This document shows, piece by piece, positions 38,882 to 51,500 of a DNA stretch of 64,000 nt (the first letter of the stretch is position 1; each line of letters starts with the position of its first letter). A model generated the notes under the pieces. It saw nothing but the letters and a program-made list of their open reading frames with translations. It had not been told where the DNA came from and did not search any database. The stretch lies in contig JAKJHU010000764.1 in NCBI GenBank assembly GCA_022316685.1, forward strand, positions 1 to 64,000, in the 5' to 3' direction. The position numbers were made by a program, and so were the translations under genes. The DNA is from Progne subis subis. Its lineage: Eukaryota > Chordata > Aves > Passeriformes > Hirundinidae.

Positions 38882-41800
38882 CTGGAAAGGGAAAGGAAAA
38901 AGAAAAAGAAGGAAACATTTTTAGCAGCATCCTATGGATAGAACAAGAAGAAATTACTTTCAGATTAACAGGAAAGTAATTTGTTTATTCAAACTGATGT
39001 AATGCTTAAAACATTAGGTTAAACTAAGGTATGAAAATGCAGTTTGGTTTTTTTTGGCAAAATTCAGCAGCCCCTCAGTTACAAAGGTGTAGCCTGGCGT
39101 TGTTCCCTTGACATGTTCAAAAGGCCTTCACATCCAGTGCTCCAAAACCACGGACTGTGTGGCTGCAAAAGGATTTTGGCAGTTCAGATATGTCCTTTTG
39201 GTCTCAGTGGGGAGGGCCATAAATATGAGAATTTGAAGGTGCCTCCAGAAGAGTGTATTGCTGTCAAACACACCAGATCCACCAACAGTGAATTTAAGCA
39301 CTTTGAACCCAAAGTGATTTGTGCATTCTGCTTTGCTTGCCCATGTATTTCCTCCACCCCTCAGTCTGAAAAGTTTCATGTAGTTATTTTACAAGAGAAG
39401 AAACTGATATTTTATTCAAGCCCACCCATAGCGTTGCTGCATCCTGACGCGTCGTTTTCCACCAGACCGGCGATAATTTCACAGTTATTTGGGCAGAATT
39501 ATTCCCAGCTGCAGGAAGAGCCCCTATCATTTCTGAGGCATTGCTTGTCTCCCCATTACCTCTGTCCACTCGTTGTTCTGAGCATCGTAGGACTCCACGG
39601 TGTCCAGGTAGGAGTGGCCATCGTAGCCCCCCACTGCATACAGCCTGTCCCCGAGGGGACAGATCCCAACCGCGTCCCGGGGCACGCTCAGAGGGGCCAC
39701 CGTGGTCCAAGCATCTGTTTTGGGGTCATATCTAGGAAACGTGGTGATCAAAATCATCAGAAAAACGCATGGTGGAGATGCATTTCAAGTTCAAATTGCT
39801 GATGTTGTCTTGCTTTCTCCTGTGATGTTGTTTGGTTTATACCAGGAACGAGTTGAACTGAGATATGATTCAGTTTTTGATTTAGCCACTAGAGGGGCCT
39901 TTAAGCTCATGGAAAATACCCGTTTTCACTTTTTCCTTGCAGTTTCTCCATTTCAGTTACATTAAGCCATCAATACATTTTAAACACGAATGGGACCTGA
40001 AGGAAGGATACCCTGGCCACCAGTTGACTCAGCAATGTTAATTTTGATATAATCTTATTTTCTTCCTTCATAAAGTTTTTTGTTTTCTGTTTATTGTCAG
40101 AATTAATGTTTTCAGAGACGTTTACGATAAAAGAAATTAAATAACTTGTGTAGTAGCTCAACATTTCTCACATGAAATGCATGGCAGCATCTTACATTAA
40201 TATTGATTTTACTTCTAGTCTATTCTAATTACAGTGAGTTCCAGGTAGTTCCTGCTTTACCTGACATAACTGAGAACAGTATTTGGCCATAATTGCTCAC
40301 AGCAGGGTTTAACACCCGCTCAGTTTTCCTTTCTTTTCCCCAAATGACAAGACTTTGTGATATTTCTTATATTTTTACAACTTTTATTAGTATCAGTCAA
40401 ATCATTAGAAGAACAACTGAAAGATATTTCATTCCTACAATACATGGCACAAGCAGCCTAAACCTGAGTTCTGGCACTTGAGAAATAGAAGGGTCACATC
40501 TTGAATTTGTCTCACTGCTGCAGTTGCTTTTACCTGGCTCTTGGGTAGCTCAGGCAGAAGGGAGGAATTTGCTGCTGAGGTTTAATCCTATGTTACCACA
40601 AAAGTACTGGAAATCAGTTATTCCTGCTCAATATACTGTTTTTTAAAAGGTTGAATATGTTATACAAACACAGCATTCCAGCTGTGAAGAGAATTTATTG
40701 TGTTATCCTGTCTTGGGTTATGTAACCAAAAAATGTGTATTCTATTTCATCTGTTGAACGCTGTTGGAGAGATGTTTCTCCCTTATCCCCTACTCCAGGG
40801 GGAGGGGGGCAGATGCCTTCTGAAAACGCCCCAGCCATTAAACCCAGGTGGGGCAGTGTTTGTTATCTCTGTCACAACCCCTCCATCCTCCAGGGGACAT
40901 CTTCTGATAATGGGCCACCAGGGCCCACCAGTGACAGGACACATTCCATCATCCCACTGGGAGATGCTGCACACAGTGGGGAGGAGCCAGCTGTTCCCAG
41001 CTGGATAAAAACTGGGATTGAAGGACACAAGGGATCCGTTTTTTCCACTGGATTCCTGGAGGAAGACCGGACCCATCTCATCACCACAGGATTTTCTACT
41101 CCCCAGAACCACATCTGTTACTCCAGGAGGTTTTATTTGGATTGCTTCCAACAGCCTGACCAACAGGGTGCCAGGTCATATCCCTGACTATGTCAGGGTT
41201 TTTCCAGGATTTTTGTTTGCCACCTTGCTTGCTTGGGGTTTTTTTTGTACTACTACATTTGTATTTTTTATTTTTTTTTAATTATTCCTAGTAAAGAACT
41301 GTTACTCCTATTCCCATAGCTTTGTCTGAAAGCCACTAGTTGCAAAATCATAATAATTTGGAGGGAAGGGGGTTTACATTCTCCATTCCAAGGGAAGCTC
41401 TAACTTTCCCTGGCAGACAACTGTCTTTCAAAACCAAGACAGAATTTGGCACCCAATTTGGTGAGCGAGGGCATTGAGAGAAAAAGGAATAAGAGTTCTT
41501 AAGTGCCTATGTTCTTGTGTACTGGATATCATGTGGTCTGGCTTACCCTGGTTCGGGTGGCATGTGGTGGTGGCTGTACTTCTCCCAGTTTCAGGCCCTT
41601 ATCTAAACATGGTCAAGACAAATCCCTTCCCGGAATGCAAACAGAGAAAGAAAAAAAAAGCAAAATAATTTCCTACCTCTCCACGCAATCAGACAGGCGG
41701 GAGCAGTGGTTGGAAGCAGGAGCATCATGACCTCCCACGGCATACAAAAACCCATTGTAGGTGGCCACACCGACGCCACCTCTCCTCTTGGACATGGAGG

Positions 41801-42468
41801 CACATAAACTCCACTTGTTTGTGTGAGGATCAAAGCACTCCATGGATTTCAGGCAGGAGCTCCCATCTCGCCCACCAACTGCATATAGCCTGGGATAAAA
41901 GCCCGCAAGCAAGGGAAACAATTTCAGTCTTTATCCTCCCACTAACAGGAATTTTATCTGGCTGACTTCATTCAGACCACGTTAAAATTGTCATTATGCC
42001 CATTATTTGCTGCGCTCTGGAACTTCCTTTGCTCAAAGGCAATTGTGTGTTAGATGAAATTATATTCTTCACCCACAGTGGAAATATTCAAGCAGCCACA
42101 TATGAAAATTAAGCTTAAAAATTCTGGTCAGGTTCTCTAAATGTGAGCAATAGAAAGAGTTGAATTGCAAGATGCTGCGTATGTTTGAAATGTATGGTAC
42201 AGGGACAGGGTTAGAGAATATTGGATATCATCACATTATAAGTTTCTTCTCTGCAGTTAACTTTAATAACTTGAATAGATATCAAAAACATATATAAAAC
42301 ATATATTGAATAAATTTTCCTCTGAGTGTCTATTTAAGAAAATCCGCTGGACAGAAGGTACAACCTTATGTCATCTTATATGTTAAGTCCAAAAGTACTT
42401 AGCAACCAACTGAAAATTTAAACAGCTGATGTTGGGGCAACTTGTAGGAGTATATTGTGGTAATCCCT

Positions 42469-42512
<44 letters not shown>

Positions 42513-45500
42513 AGGGGTTGGTTGTGGCTTTTTGTCAATGAATTTTACAAAGCCTGAACTTCCTTCTCATCTCCAGCTAACTTGGATGCTACTGGACTAG
42601 GATGGAATGTAATAGAAGATGCATTCAGTTGTTGAGTGTGCTGGTTTTTCCACACTCCTTCAGACTCTTGCTATTGTCTTCTGCCACAAAATTGAATTTA
42701 TTTAGTGCAGCTTATTAGAGACCTAGGGAACACATGGACTGACCCAGAGTAAATCATGTAAACCAGGTCAGCTGCATTTTCCTTTAGGAGTGTCTGTTTT
42801 ATTCCAGAGACTTAAAAAGTTTTAAGACTTCTCTGGTGCATATTTTAACTAGAAGATTCTTCTCTTCACCATTAGAATAATGAAAAATCCCCAGCTGTCT
42901 CTTTCTTAATGTCTGTTCGATTGATAAAATTGAGTTTGGTTGTGCAGTTTGTTGTCTGATCCATACAAAATTTGAGACTTTGATTTATTTTCTTTTCACA
43001 TCATGCCATTGATACAGCCTGCTTGTTTACACAGCTTTTACAGGGCAAGGAAATATCTGTATACACAAAGCGATCGCTTGGGATCCTTTGTTTTCCATAA
43101 CACGTCTACAAACACGGTGGTGTTTCCCATTTTCTCTAAGGAGAAGACTAAATATAGCATTATTGACTGATGTTTTCAATGGGCCATTTATTGGTCCAAA
43201 AGTGTTGTTCCACAGATATGCAAAGGCTTTTCTGGTGGGGTTGAACAGGAAAAAATATAGTGTGATTTAGGGAAACAGGAAAAGGAGAAGCATTCTGTTG
43301 GTTGGACCGGAGCAGTAGCAATGAGTGATGGACATTTGATCTCCTGGTACTTCAGAAATTACATCACCAGACTAATAGACATTATTTAAGCCCTGCTGGA
43401 GACAGTTTGTATCAGCAATGATTGAGAGCAGAGTCAGGGTCAGGCTGGTTTCCTCTTTGACAAAGTGGTTTCCTGCATGTTGCTGCTGTGGAAGGCACCA
43501 ACAGGAGTTTGTGGAGGAGATTCTGCTGAGAACATTTCCTCCAAAGTACAGCAGGGACTTGGAGAGGCACTTCTGCCTCTCTTGGACTTGTGAGCTATGA
43601 TTTAAGTGCTGCCTCGTATTAACGCAAACCCCCCACTTGTATTTACAAATATCCCTTTGCTGACATCTTTGTTTCTGCTTTTTACCCTTCTCTTTCTCAG
43701 GAATTTACAAAGTGATCAGGGAAGCCAGTGGCAAAAGTTGCAGGCAAATGCAGTTGTCTGGCTATGAGTGTTCCCAGCCTCTACAAACTGCTAAGAGCTT
43801 CCCACAGGTTTAAAGAAGAAATGTTGGCTCAAACCATTCTTGACAGAACCTGAGGCCTTTTACAAGGCTTTTGTATGATCCAGAGAGTTTTCTGCTCCCA
43901 TATAAAAGGGCTTGAGTGGATTTAATATCTTAGCAGAATGTTGACTACATCAACATTGATTTCATGTATTTAAGCAAGCGATGGAGGGCAGAGGAAATCT
44001 GTGTAGGATAAGATTTATAAGGTGCTGTTTATCCCATACCTAATTGATAAACTGATCCTTTTTCCATCAAACACACCATACACCTTCAAAATTTTAAAAA
44101 TTGACTGTGAATTTGTATGACAAAGGAAAGACTTTGCTCCCATTCACATTAAGTCTATTTAGACACAATGATTTAAAAGTGTAAACATGAACTTGGAATA
44201 TTTTTTTTAAGTAGCTGATTTTTTATCCATGTGTGTTATAGTCTAGGTAAATTTCTGATGTGCATGTAATAACATTGCTATAATTTTAAAGGGCCAAAAT
44301 GTCTTTAAAACCTGACTGCAGGTTTGAAATCAATTTACCACACAGCAGAGAAAAGGCCTTCCTTTCTTATTTCTATGCGTTACATTTTCTCTTTGTTTCC
44401 TCCGGGTCATTAATAAACATAAGCCTGAAAATAAAAGTTAAGAAGCTGCATTTCCAAGGGAGAGAGCAAATAAAAACCCAGAGAGGGGTTTTCCTGTTGC
44501 CATACTTGCTGTTGAGTGCCGCGACCCCGACGGTGCTCCTTGGGGTGGACATGCTGGCCACGTAATTCCACTGCCGCGCCTGCGGGTCCCAGCGCTCCAC
44601 TGTGTTGAGGTAACTCCACCCATCGTGGCCACCAACGGCATACATTGGTCCTTCAAGCATTGCTACTCCTTGAGAGACAGAATTAGGGACAAATTATCTC
44701 CTGGTTTCAGTGGCCAGCGGTGTATTCATTCCGTGCGTTAATTCCCTGCGTGCAGATAAGCAATTTCAGCTGGTATTAAATGATCTGAAAGCAGCCTTTT
44801 CATTTGGAGGAATAAATAAACAAGCACTTCACATACAGTGTTCTTCTAAATAACCATTATCTTTTGCCAAAAGATTAAAGGAAAGCTGCTTTGGTTCTGA
44901 TGTTCTCTTCTTGGACTTTTATCTCTTTCACTCCTGGTGACCTTTCTCTGAAACAAATTTGAGCCTCTAACACGGAAATGATGCTATTCTCCTACAAAAA
45001 GGCAAAACTTGAGTCAGGCAATGAAAAATATGCCCACACCAACAACCTCTCCTAATTCTGAGCCAGCTGAAGCTCTGTAGTGATGCCAGCAGGAAGCCTG
45101 GGGGTGTGTAGCTGGCTGTCCCTACCAGCTAAAGCACCACAACATTTTAATGCCTTTTGGATAACAGCTGGCTCATATCTGCTGTCCTTGAGGCACAGGA
45201 GAGCCGACTTGGCTGTCACTGCAAAGTTCTGTGTGGATGAACCCTGGGCCATTTTGTATCTCCAGAGAAGGGATTTGGTGCCTTCCTTTTGGGAGCTGCT
45301 GCTGCTCTTTGCTCCCTTTGTTAGGTGAGGCAAAATATTTCAATCCAGCTGCTTAAAAGTTTTCTAAATCTGTCTTTCAGACCTAAATATACGTGGCCTG
45401 ATTTCTTCAAAAACATCAGCTCTCCACAGAATCTCCCTGAGGGTAATAGGGGCGGTAAGTATGAGGCAAACCAGGCACAGATTGAAGCCAAACTTTGAGT

Positions 45501-48500
45501 ACTCAAATTTATGGCTGTGACCTGCCTGTTGGACAGAATTATGCCCCTGCAGTCAGGAATTATAAAGATTTCAATTACAATTATTTCATTTGATTAGTCC
45601 TCTTCCTATTTGCCACCTACTAGTATTTGGCTTCATAAGTTTTGTGTTCCAACTGGTAAGAACTCTACACTACCCTTTCTCTACCAATCAGTGGAGAAAG
45701 TGATATAGGCCACAATGGTCTGCCAAATAATTCTGAATCACTCGTCCTCTATTAACCATAAAAATAAAAATATTCCATGACATTTGAACTTACTGATGAT
45801 TTCAAGCAATACTTGTTTCTGTAACTTAAGAGAAGCCAGCTTTTCCATAAGGTCTGGGATATATAAATTGTTCAGAAATCATAATATTCCCTCTGTTACA
45901 GTCTCTCATCTGTAAACTTAGCCTTATTTTTTATAGTTCTGGAAATAAATTCCAGATTCCATATTCAAATTATTCTTTCAGCATGAATAATATTAAGGAT
46001 TATTTTGCAGTAAGAAAACCAGAAGCTAAGCCACGACATAGCTCTGTAAAACTTCTTGTAATCGCAACATTAGGACTGGTGAAGTTGTACTTATTTTCAT
46101 GCAGTGTAGTTTTCTTCAGTGTAGGTAATGCCCTGATCTGAATTGCAGAGGTCATTGATACCTTTGGGCTTAATTCATCATGTGTGTATATATATATATA
46201 TATAAAATAAAGTTGTTACTGTATTGTAAATATATCCCTTGGCCATTAAATCATGTGAGAGTTGTTTATTTTCACTACAGCTTGTATTTTGGAATTTCCT
46301 ACATGTAAAATTAACTCAGGAAGACCAGCACTAGTTAGGTGATTACTAACAAACTCATAAAGTCATGGCAATAGGCAAACCTCTCTTTGAAAAATGTCTT
46401 GTACAAATATTGCTGTGTGTTACCAAATGCTCTTAAAAGTTTCCTCAGCAGTGTTTGAGTCAATCAAACCTGTCATGGTTGCAAGATGTATTCTATTCCC
46501 ATCTATTGAAATGGGTTCAAGAGATGTTTTCTTTATCTCACAGCTCCAGGGGCAGGGGGCGGGTGCCTTCTGTCCATGGACAGCTGTTAAACCAGCTGGG
46601 GCAGTGCTCTCATCTCTTCCAGGACCCACCCTCCCTGCAGGGATCTCTGCTGTTCAGGGGCCATCCAGGCTCACTGCAGGGCTGAGACAATTCCAGCATC
46701 CAGCGGGAGATGCTGCACCCAGGGGAGGAGCCCGGCATTCCCGCCTGGATCACACCTGGGATGGGGAACAGCAGCACAGCCCGTGTGCCCTGGATTGCCA
46801 GAGGAACCCCGGAGCCACCTCACCAGCACTGGAGCCTTCTCCAGGATCATCTCTGCTCCAGCAGAACCACACCTGGCACTGCAGGAGGATTCATCTGCAC
46901 TGCTCCCAGCCCCTGACCAACAGGGTGTCAGGTTGTATTTCAACTATGTCAGTGTTTTGGGGTTTTTTTGTTCTTTTGCTTTTTTTGTACTACTACATTT
47001 TTTAACATTCTTAGTAAAGAACTGTTATTCCTATTCCCATATCTTTGCCTGAAAGCCCCTTAATTTCAAAATTATAATAATTCAGAGGGAGGGGGTTTTA
47101 CATTCTGCATTCTAAGGGAAACTGCCTTTTACCTAGCAGACACCTGTCTTTCTAAACGAAGGAATAACCCCATCTGTGTGTGCTGGGAGGCATTTGCAGG
47201 GGCAGAGCCCCTCTTACCCAGGCCGTGCCTGTGTGTTGACATCGGGGGCATCACAGTCCAAGCCTTGGTGACAGGGTTGAAGCACTCGACAATGTTGGAG
47301 GTTTTGAGCCCATCCCTGCCCCCCACGATGTAGAGCTTGTTGTCAATCACTGCAACCCCAAACTGAAGCCGCCGGCCGTTCATGGTCCCAATTTGGATCC
47401 AGCTGTTTGTCCTGAGGTCGTATTTCTCAATGGTGGTGGTGCCTGTGAAAAACAGAGACAGCCATGGAGGCAGCAGTTCCCAGCAGCCAGCTCAAGACAC
47501 GATTGAATTATAAAATATTGAAGTTTTGTGTGTGAGAATTTGCCGTGACCTTCAGTTCGAACGTGAAGTTCTCATTCTTCAGTTCCCTGTAGTGAGAAAG
47601 CTGCACTAATTGCACACGTGATTGGCAAGTCTATGAGAATATACTGGTGGCAAGAAATGGAGAATCAAGTTGTGGCAATTTCTGTAGCACTGCAAATTAT
47701 GGAGGAAGGTTAAATCTGTTACTTGAATACCATGAGAGCAGGGGGGTTGTGGGTTTTTTGGGGGGGTTTCTTTATATTCCTTATGAATACTGTGCCTCAC
47801 AACAATCCACTCTTTAACTATGTTTGTGCCTAAAGCATTAGTGAGATTCAAAGCAGACTCAATGTCTGAGGAACTGGAGAAGCACCTTGAGGAATCCTGT
47901 GGATATTTGCCCTTTTAGGATGGAATCAGGCAGGAGACAAGGCTCTGTGTGAGTGCCCATCTGGTTCCCACAGGTATTTTCCCTGAGGCTCACCTGTGCA
48001 GCAGCCCTGCAGGAGCTGCTTGGCTGCCGTAACCCATCAGCCACATTTCCCATTTTTTTCCAGGTCACTGGACCTCCAGTAAGGTTTTTACCAAAACTCT
48101 TCATAAGGCATGAGCTCTCTGCCATTCAGCATTGACACTTCTCCATGCACTGGCTCCCATCATCGCTCAGGAGCCATAATTGCTCCTCTGAGAGCTGCTA
48201 AGCACAGCGAGGGCACGGCTCACTAAGATCCAAGACAGAATTGCCAGTGCACCCCAGAGCTCAAATTCAGCTCAGTCAAAAGCAGCCAGATGAAGAAAAC
48301 AGAACTGATTTCTGGTTCCTTGACTGGGATTTGAGACCAGACAAGTGGTGCTTTGAAGATAACAGCATGCAGTGTGTGTCTAAGAAATTACTTTTACAAC
48401 AGGAAAACAACCATGCAGTATAGCAGAAAAGAAAGATAGGATATGGTTTAGAGGTCTGTTAGGGATCACCTGATGTACTCCAGAAATTCAGTGAAATAAG

Positions 48501-51500
48501 CGTTTATCTCATGCTATCTTTTCTTTTATCTGTGTGTTTTTCCATGTGCATAGGTTGGGAAAGAAAGTACCAGCTCCATCTGCAATAAAAGACAGAAACT
48601 CTTCTTTCTCTCCTTTATTCAGAGCAGCTGGATTTCTTTGCCTGTTCTTTCCATCTTGTTATTCTGTTTGCTGCTCTTTGCTTTGATTCTTTCTCATTTA
48701 TTCTATGCTAATACGTGAGTGCCCCAAAGTTCTCCACTTCAAAGGAAATCTGTCACAGTAACTAAAACACAGGCAAAATGCAGTCAGGTTTAAGTGTTTT
48801 CCGACATACCCCGTGGGCTGCAATTTTTACAGAGGCTGGAAGATTTGAAAGTCACAAAACGTACCATGGTTTAGGCACATTTTTCAAAATTCCAGCCCAA
48901 AAGTACCTCTTTGATCTTCTTTTGATCGCTGGAATTTGAGATTTGTCTTCGTATTCCACCTGAGATAAGCACAAAGGCAAACCTGGCATTGCCTGAGACG
49001 TCAAGCCTGGAGTGTGCCTTTATCATAGGCAGTGTGCTACTGCCAGAGCTGTGAGCTATTCCCTTCTCAGAGCTGTTCCTCCAGTGCATCCTGGTCTCTT
49101 TCTGCTGTTTCTTTATCTCCAAATCCAGCCCAGGCTCCAAATCTGAGTCAGAGCTGTGGAGGACGGCAGGGAGGAGCGGAAGTGCTGCTCTTCTTACCCA
49201 TCAAACATGAAAAGTTCAAACAATTGGCTTCCCTCCAAGGTAAGAAGTAAGAGAAGCACCAACAGGAAGTGCAGATGTTGACTGAAATAGCCTTTTCTTT
49301 GCACAACCTTTACTAGGCAAAAAATATTGGAAAATTGTATTCTTGTTTTAGGGGAAGATAATTTAAATATTGCCTGATTCTCTGACATAACACATAAATT
49401 CTCAGTATCGCTAATGAATCTACTTAATTGCAACAAATTAACTCCAATTTGCTAAATTGTCCTAGGAATGAGTGTTTTCATGTTGTGCTGGTGATGAATG
49501 TGTGTTCTGCACTTGATTTGATTGCACAGAGATAGGCAGGTAGCTCTGCAAGGTCTCTCATACGGGGAAAAAATCAGTCGTCAGCAGCTTTTTGCAAACC
49601 ATGAAATGGATTATCTTCTTTGTGATTCTATTAAAAGTGAACTCACACAGCTAAAAGTAATTCTGTGCAGCAAGTCACTAGACTTTAAACTAATTAGAGT
49701 TCTCTGGCTCCAAGCTCTGGGTTTGAAGTTGAGGTTCCTGGAGAAAATGATTTAATATTCTGACTCCTAAATAGAATAGTGCAATGTTTAAAGCTCTAAC
49801 CTGATTGCAGTTGTGAAAATCAAATAATACAAACTGGAATATGTTTATAATAATTAGCTTTTGACTACAAACCTGAAAAAAAACCACTGTATGAAGTCCT
49901 GAAAAAAAGCCGTGCTCACAAAAAATATGAATCTTTCCACTTGAAATGTTATAATAAGGATTTATAAGCATTAGGTAAGAGTTCTCTGTAATTCAATGCT
50001 TTTTTTGGTTTTATTTTTCTGCTTCTTTGAAACTTAGCTTTCTTACTTTGTCAGAATATAGAGCAAAAGGTTCACTATTAAAAAAAACTTGAAACATTTT
50101 AAATATTTACTTTTTCTTCTGATTTGTAAATTCAACTATTTTTTTTCAAAAATTCATATTAAGTTTAATTTTAAAAACCACCATATGAATCAAACTTCTT
50201 TAGTGTGTACCTAATTATAAGCGTATTGTTTACAATCATGATCCTTGCAAGAAAAAAAAAAAAACTTCTGACACATAGGATTCTGCTCTGTGATTTGCTT
50301 TTTCTTCTTTACCCTTAAATTTATATTTTCCCATGGGAAATATTTAAATAAATGTCATACATTCCCTGGGTGTCTGGAGTACAATTAACCAAACCAATCA
50401 AATGAACTTGTTGGCTTACCTTTAGTGGCATCCATGCCTCCCACAGCATAAAGTGCTCCCACTGTGGATTTTCTGGGCTTGGTTCGAGGGCTCTGCATCA
50501 TGGAGCGTCTCTCTGGCAGCAGGTGGTACTTCATGGCCTCCATGAGAAGCTTCTGACACTCAAGGTCGTCTGCAAACATTGGGCTGTTTTCTAGATCAGC
50601 CAGTAGCTAAGAAATGGGGGATAAAAGCATCCTGATATATAGCTAAAACATTAAAATTACATGTATTTGAGTAATTAAAGCATTTGTGGCTACAAACACT
50701 CATTTTAAGCACACCACTCATTTGTGCTTTGCCGGGAATTCTGCTTTAATGCAAGTAAAACCTTATAAAGGTGGAGAGGAAAGTCTATGAGTGTGATGGC
50801 TTTGATTTTTTCCTACATCTTTATTTTACTCTTAAAAAGGGTTCAAAACAGTAATTTGTAGTACTGGATCCCTCTATACAAAACTCTTTATGTGAGTAAA
50901 TAAATGTACCAGAGTACTGGACACCTCTGTAAATATTAGGAGACATTAAATTTATTTCAAATGTAATTGCAATTAAATTAAATGTAATTCAAATGTATTT
51001 CAATGGCGTATAGTGCTTTCAAGGTAGAATATTTGCCATCATCAGTCACATCGATTCATAAAGTGTCCTGACTGTCATTCTCGATATCCTATATCCCTTT
51101 CTGAGGAAATATAAAGATTCCTCCATGACACAGACACAGCAGCATCACCTTCCTATGAAACAGGATGTCCAGCTCTGGAATCTGATGGATGAATTGTGTC
51201 TTTCAGAATTAAGGGACAAGTAATGTCAGCGCTCAGAATTGTCAGCAATAATTTAGGTGCTTTTATATTTGTCTACTTTTTATGTCAGTAAAGAAAGAAG
51301 CATTGTGGCTTATCTGTCCTGCAGTTTCGCAAATCTAAGGAAATATCTTTGCGTGGTTTCTAAATTGCTCTGCTATCGGAGGAGAGCCATTGCAACCCAA
51401 CAAAGGAACACTTGGCTTTTGGAATTGACTGACACTCTTTTAGGAGGATTTATTTTAATCTGTGTTTTTAAACAAAGAAGATATATGCTTAAAAATATTT

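Noticed and set aside
39044..39802. 252-codon plus-strand frame
   Set aside because: It is the antisense shadow of KLHL4 exon 10 plus flanking intron, with no recognisable domain.
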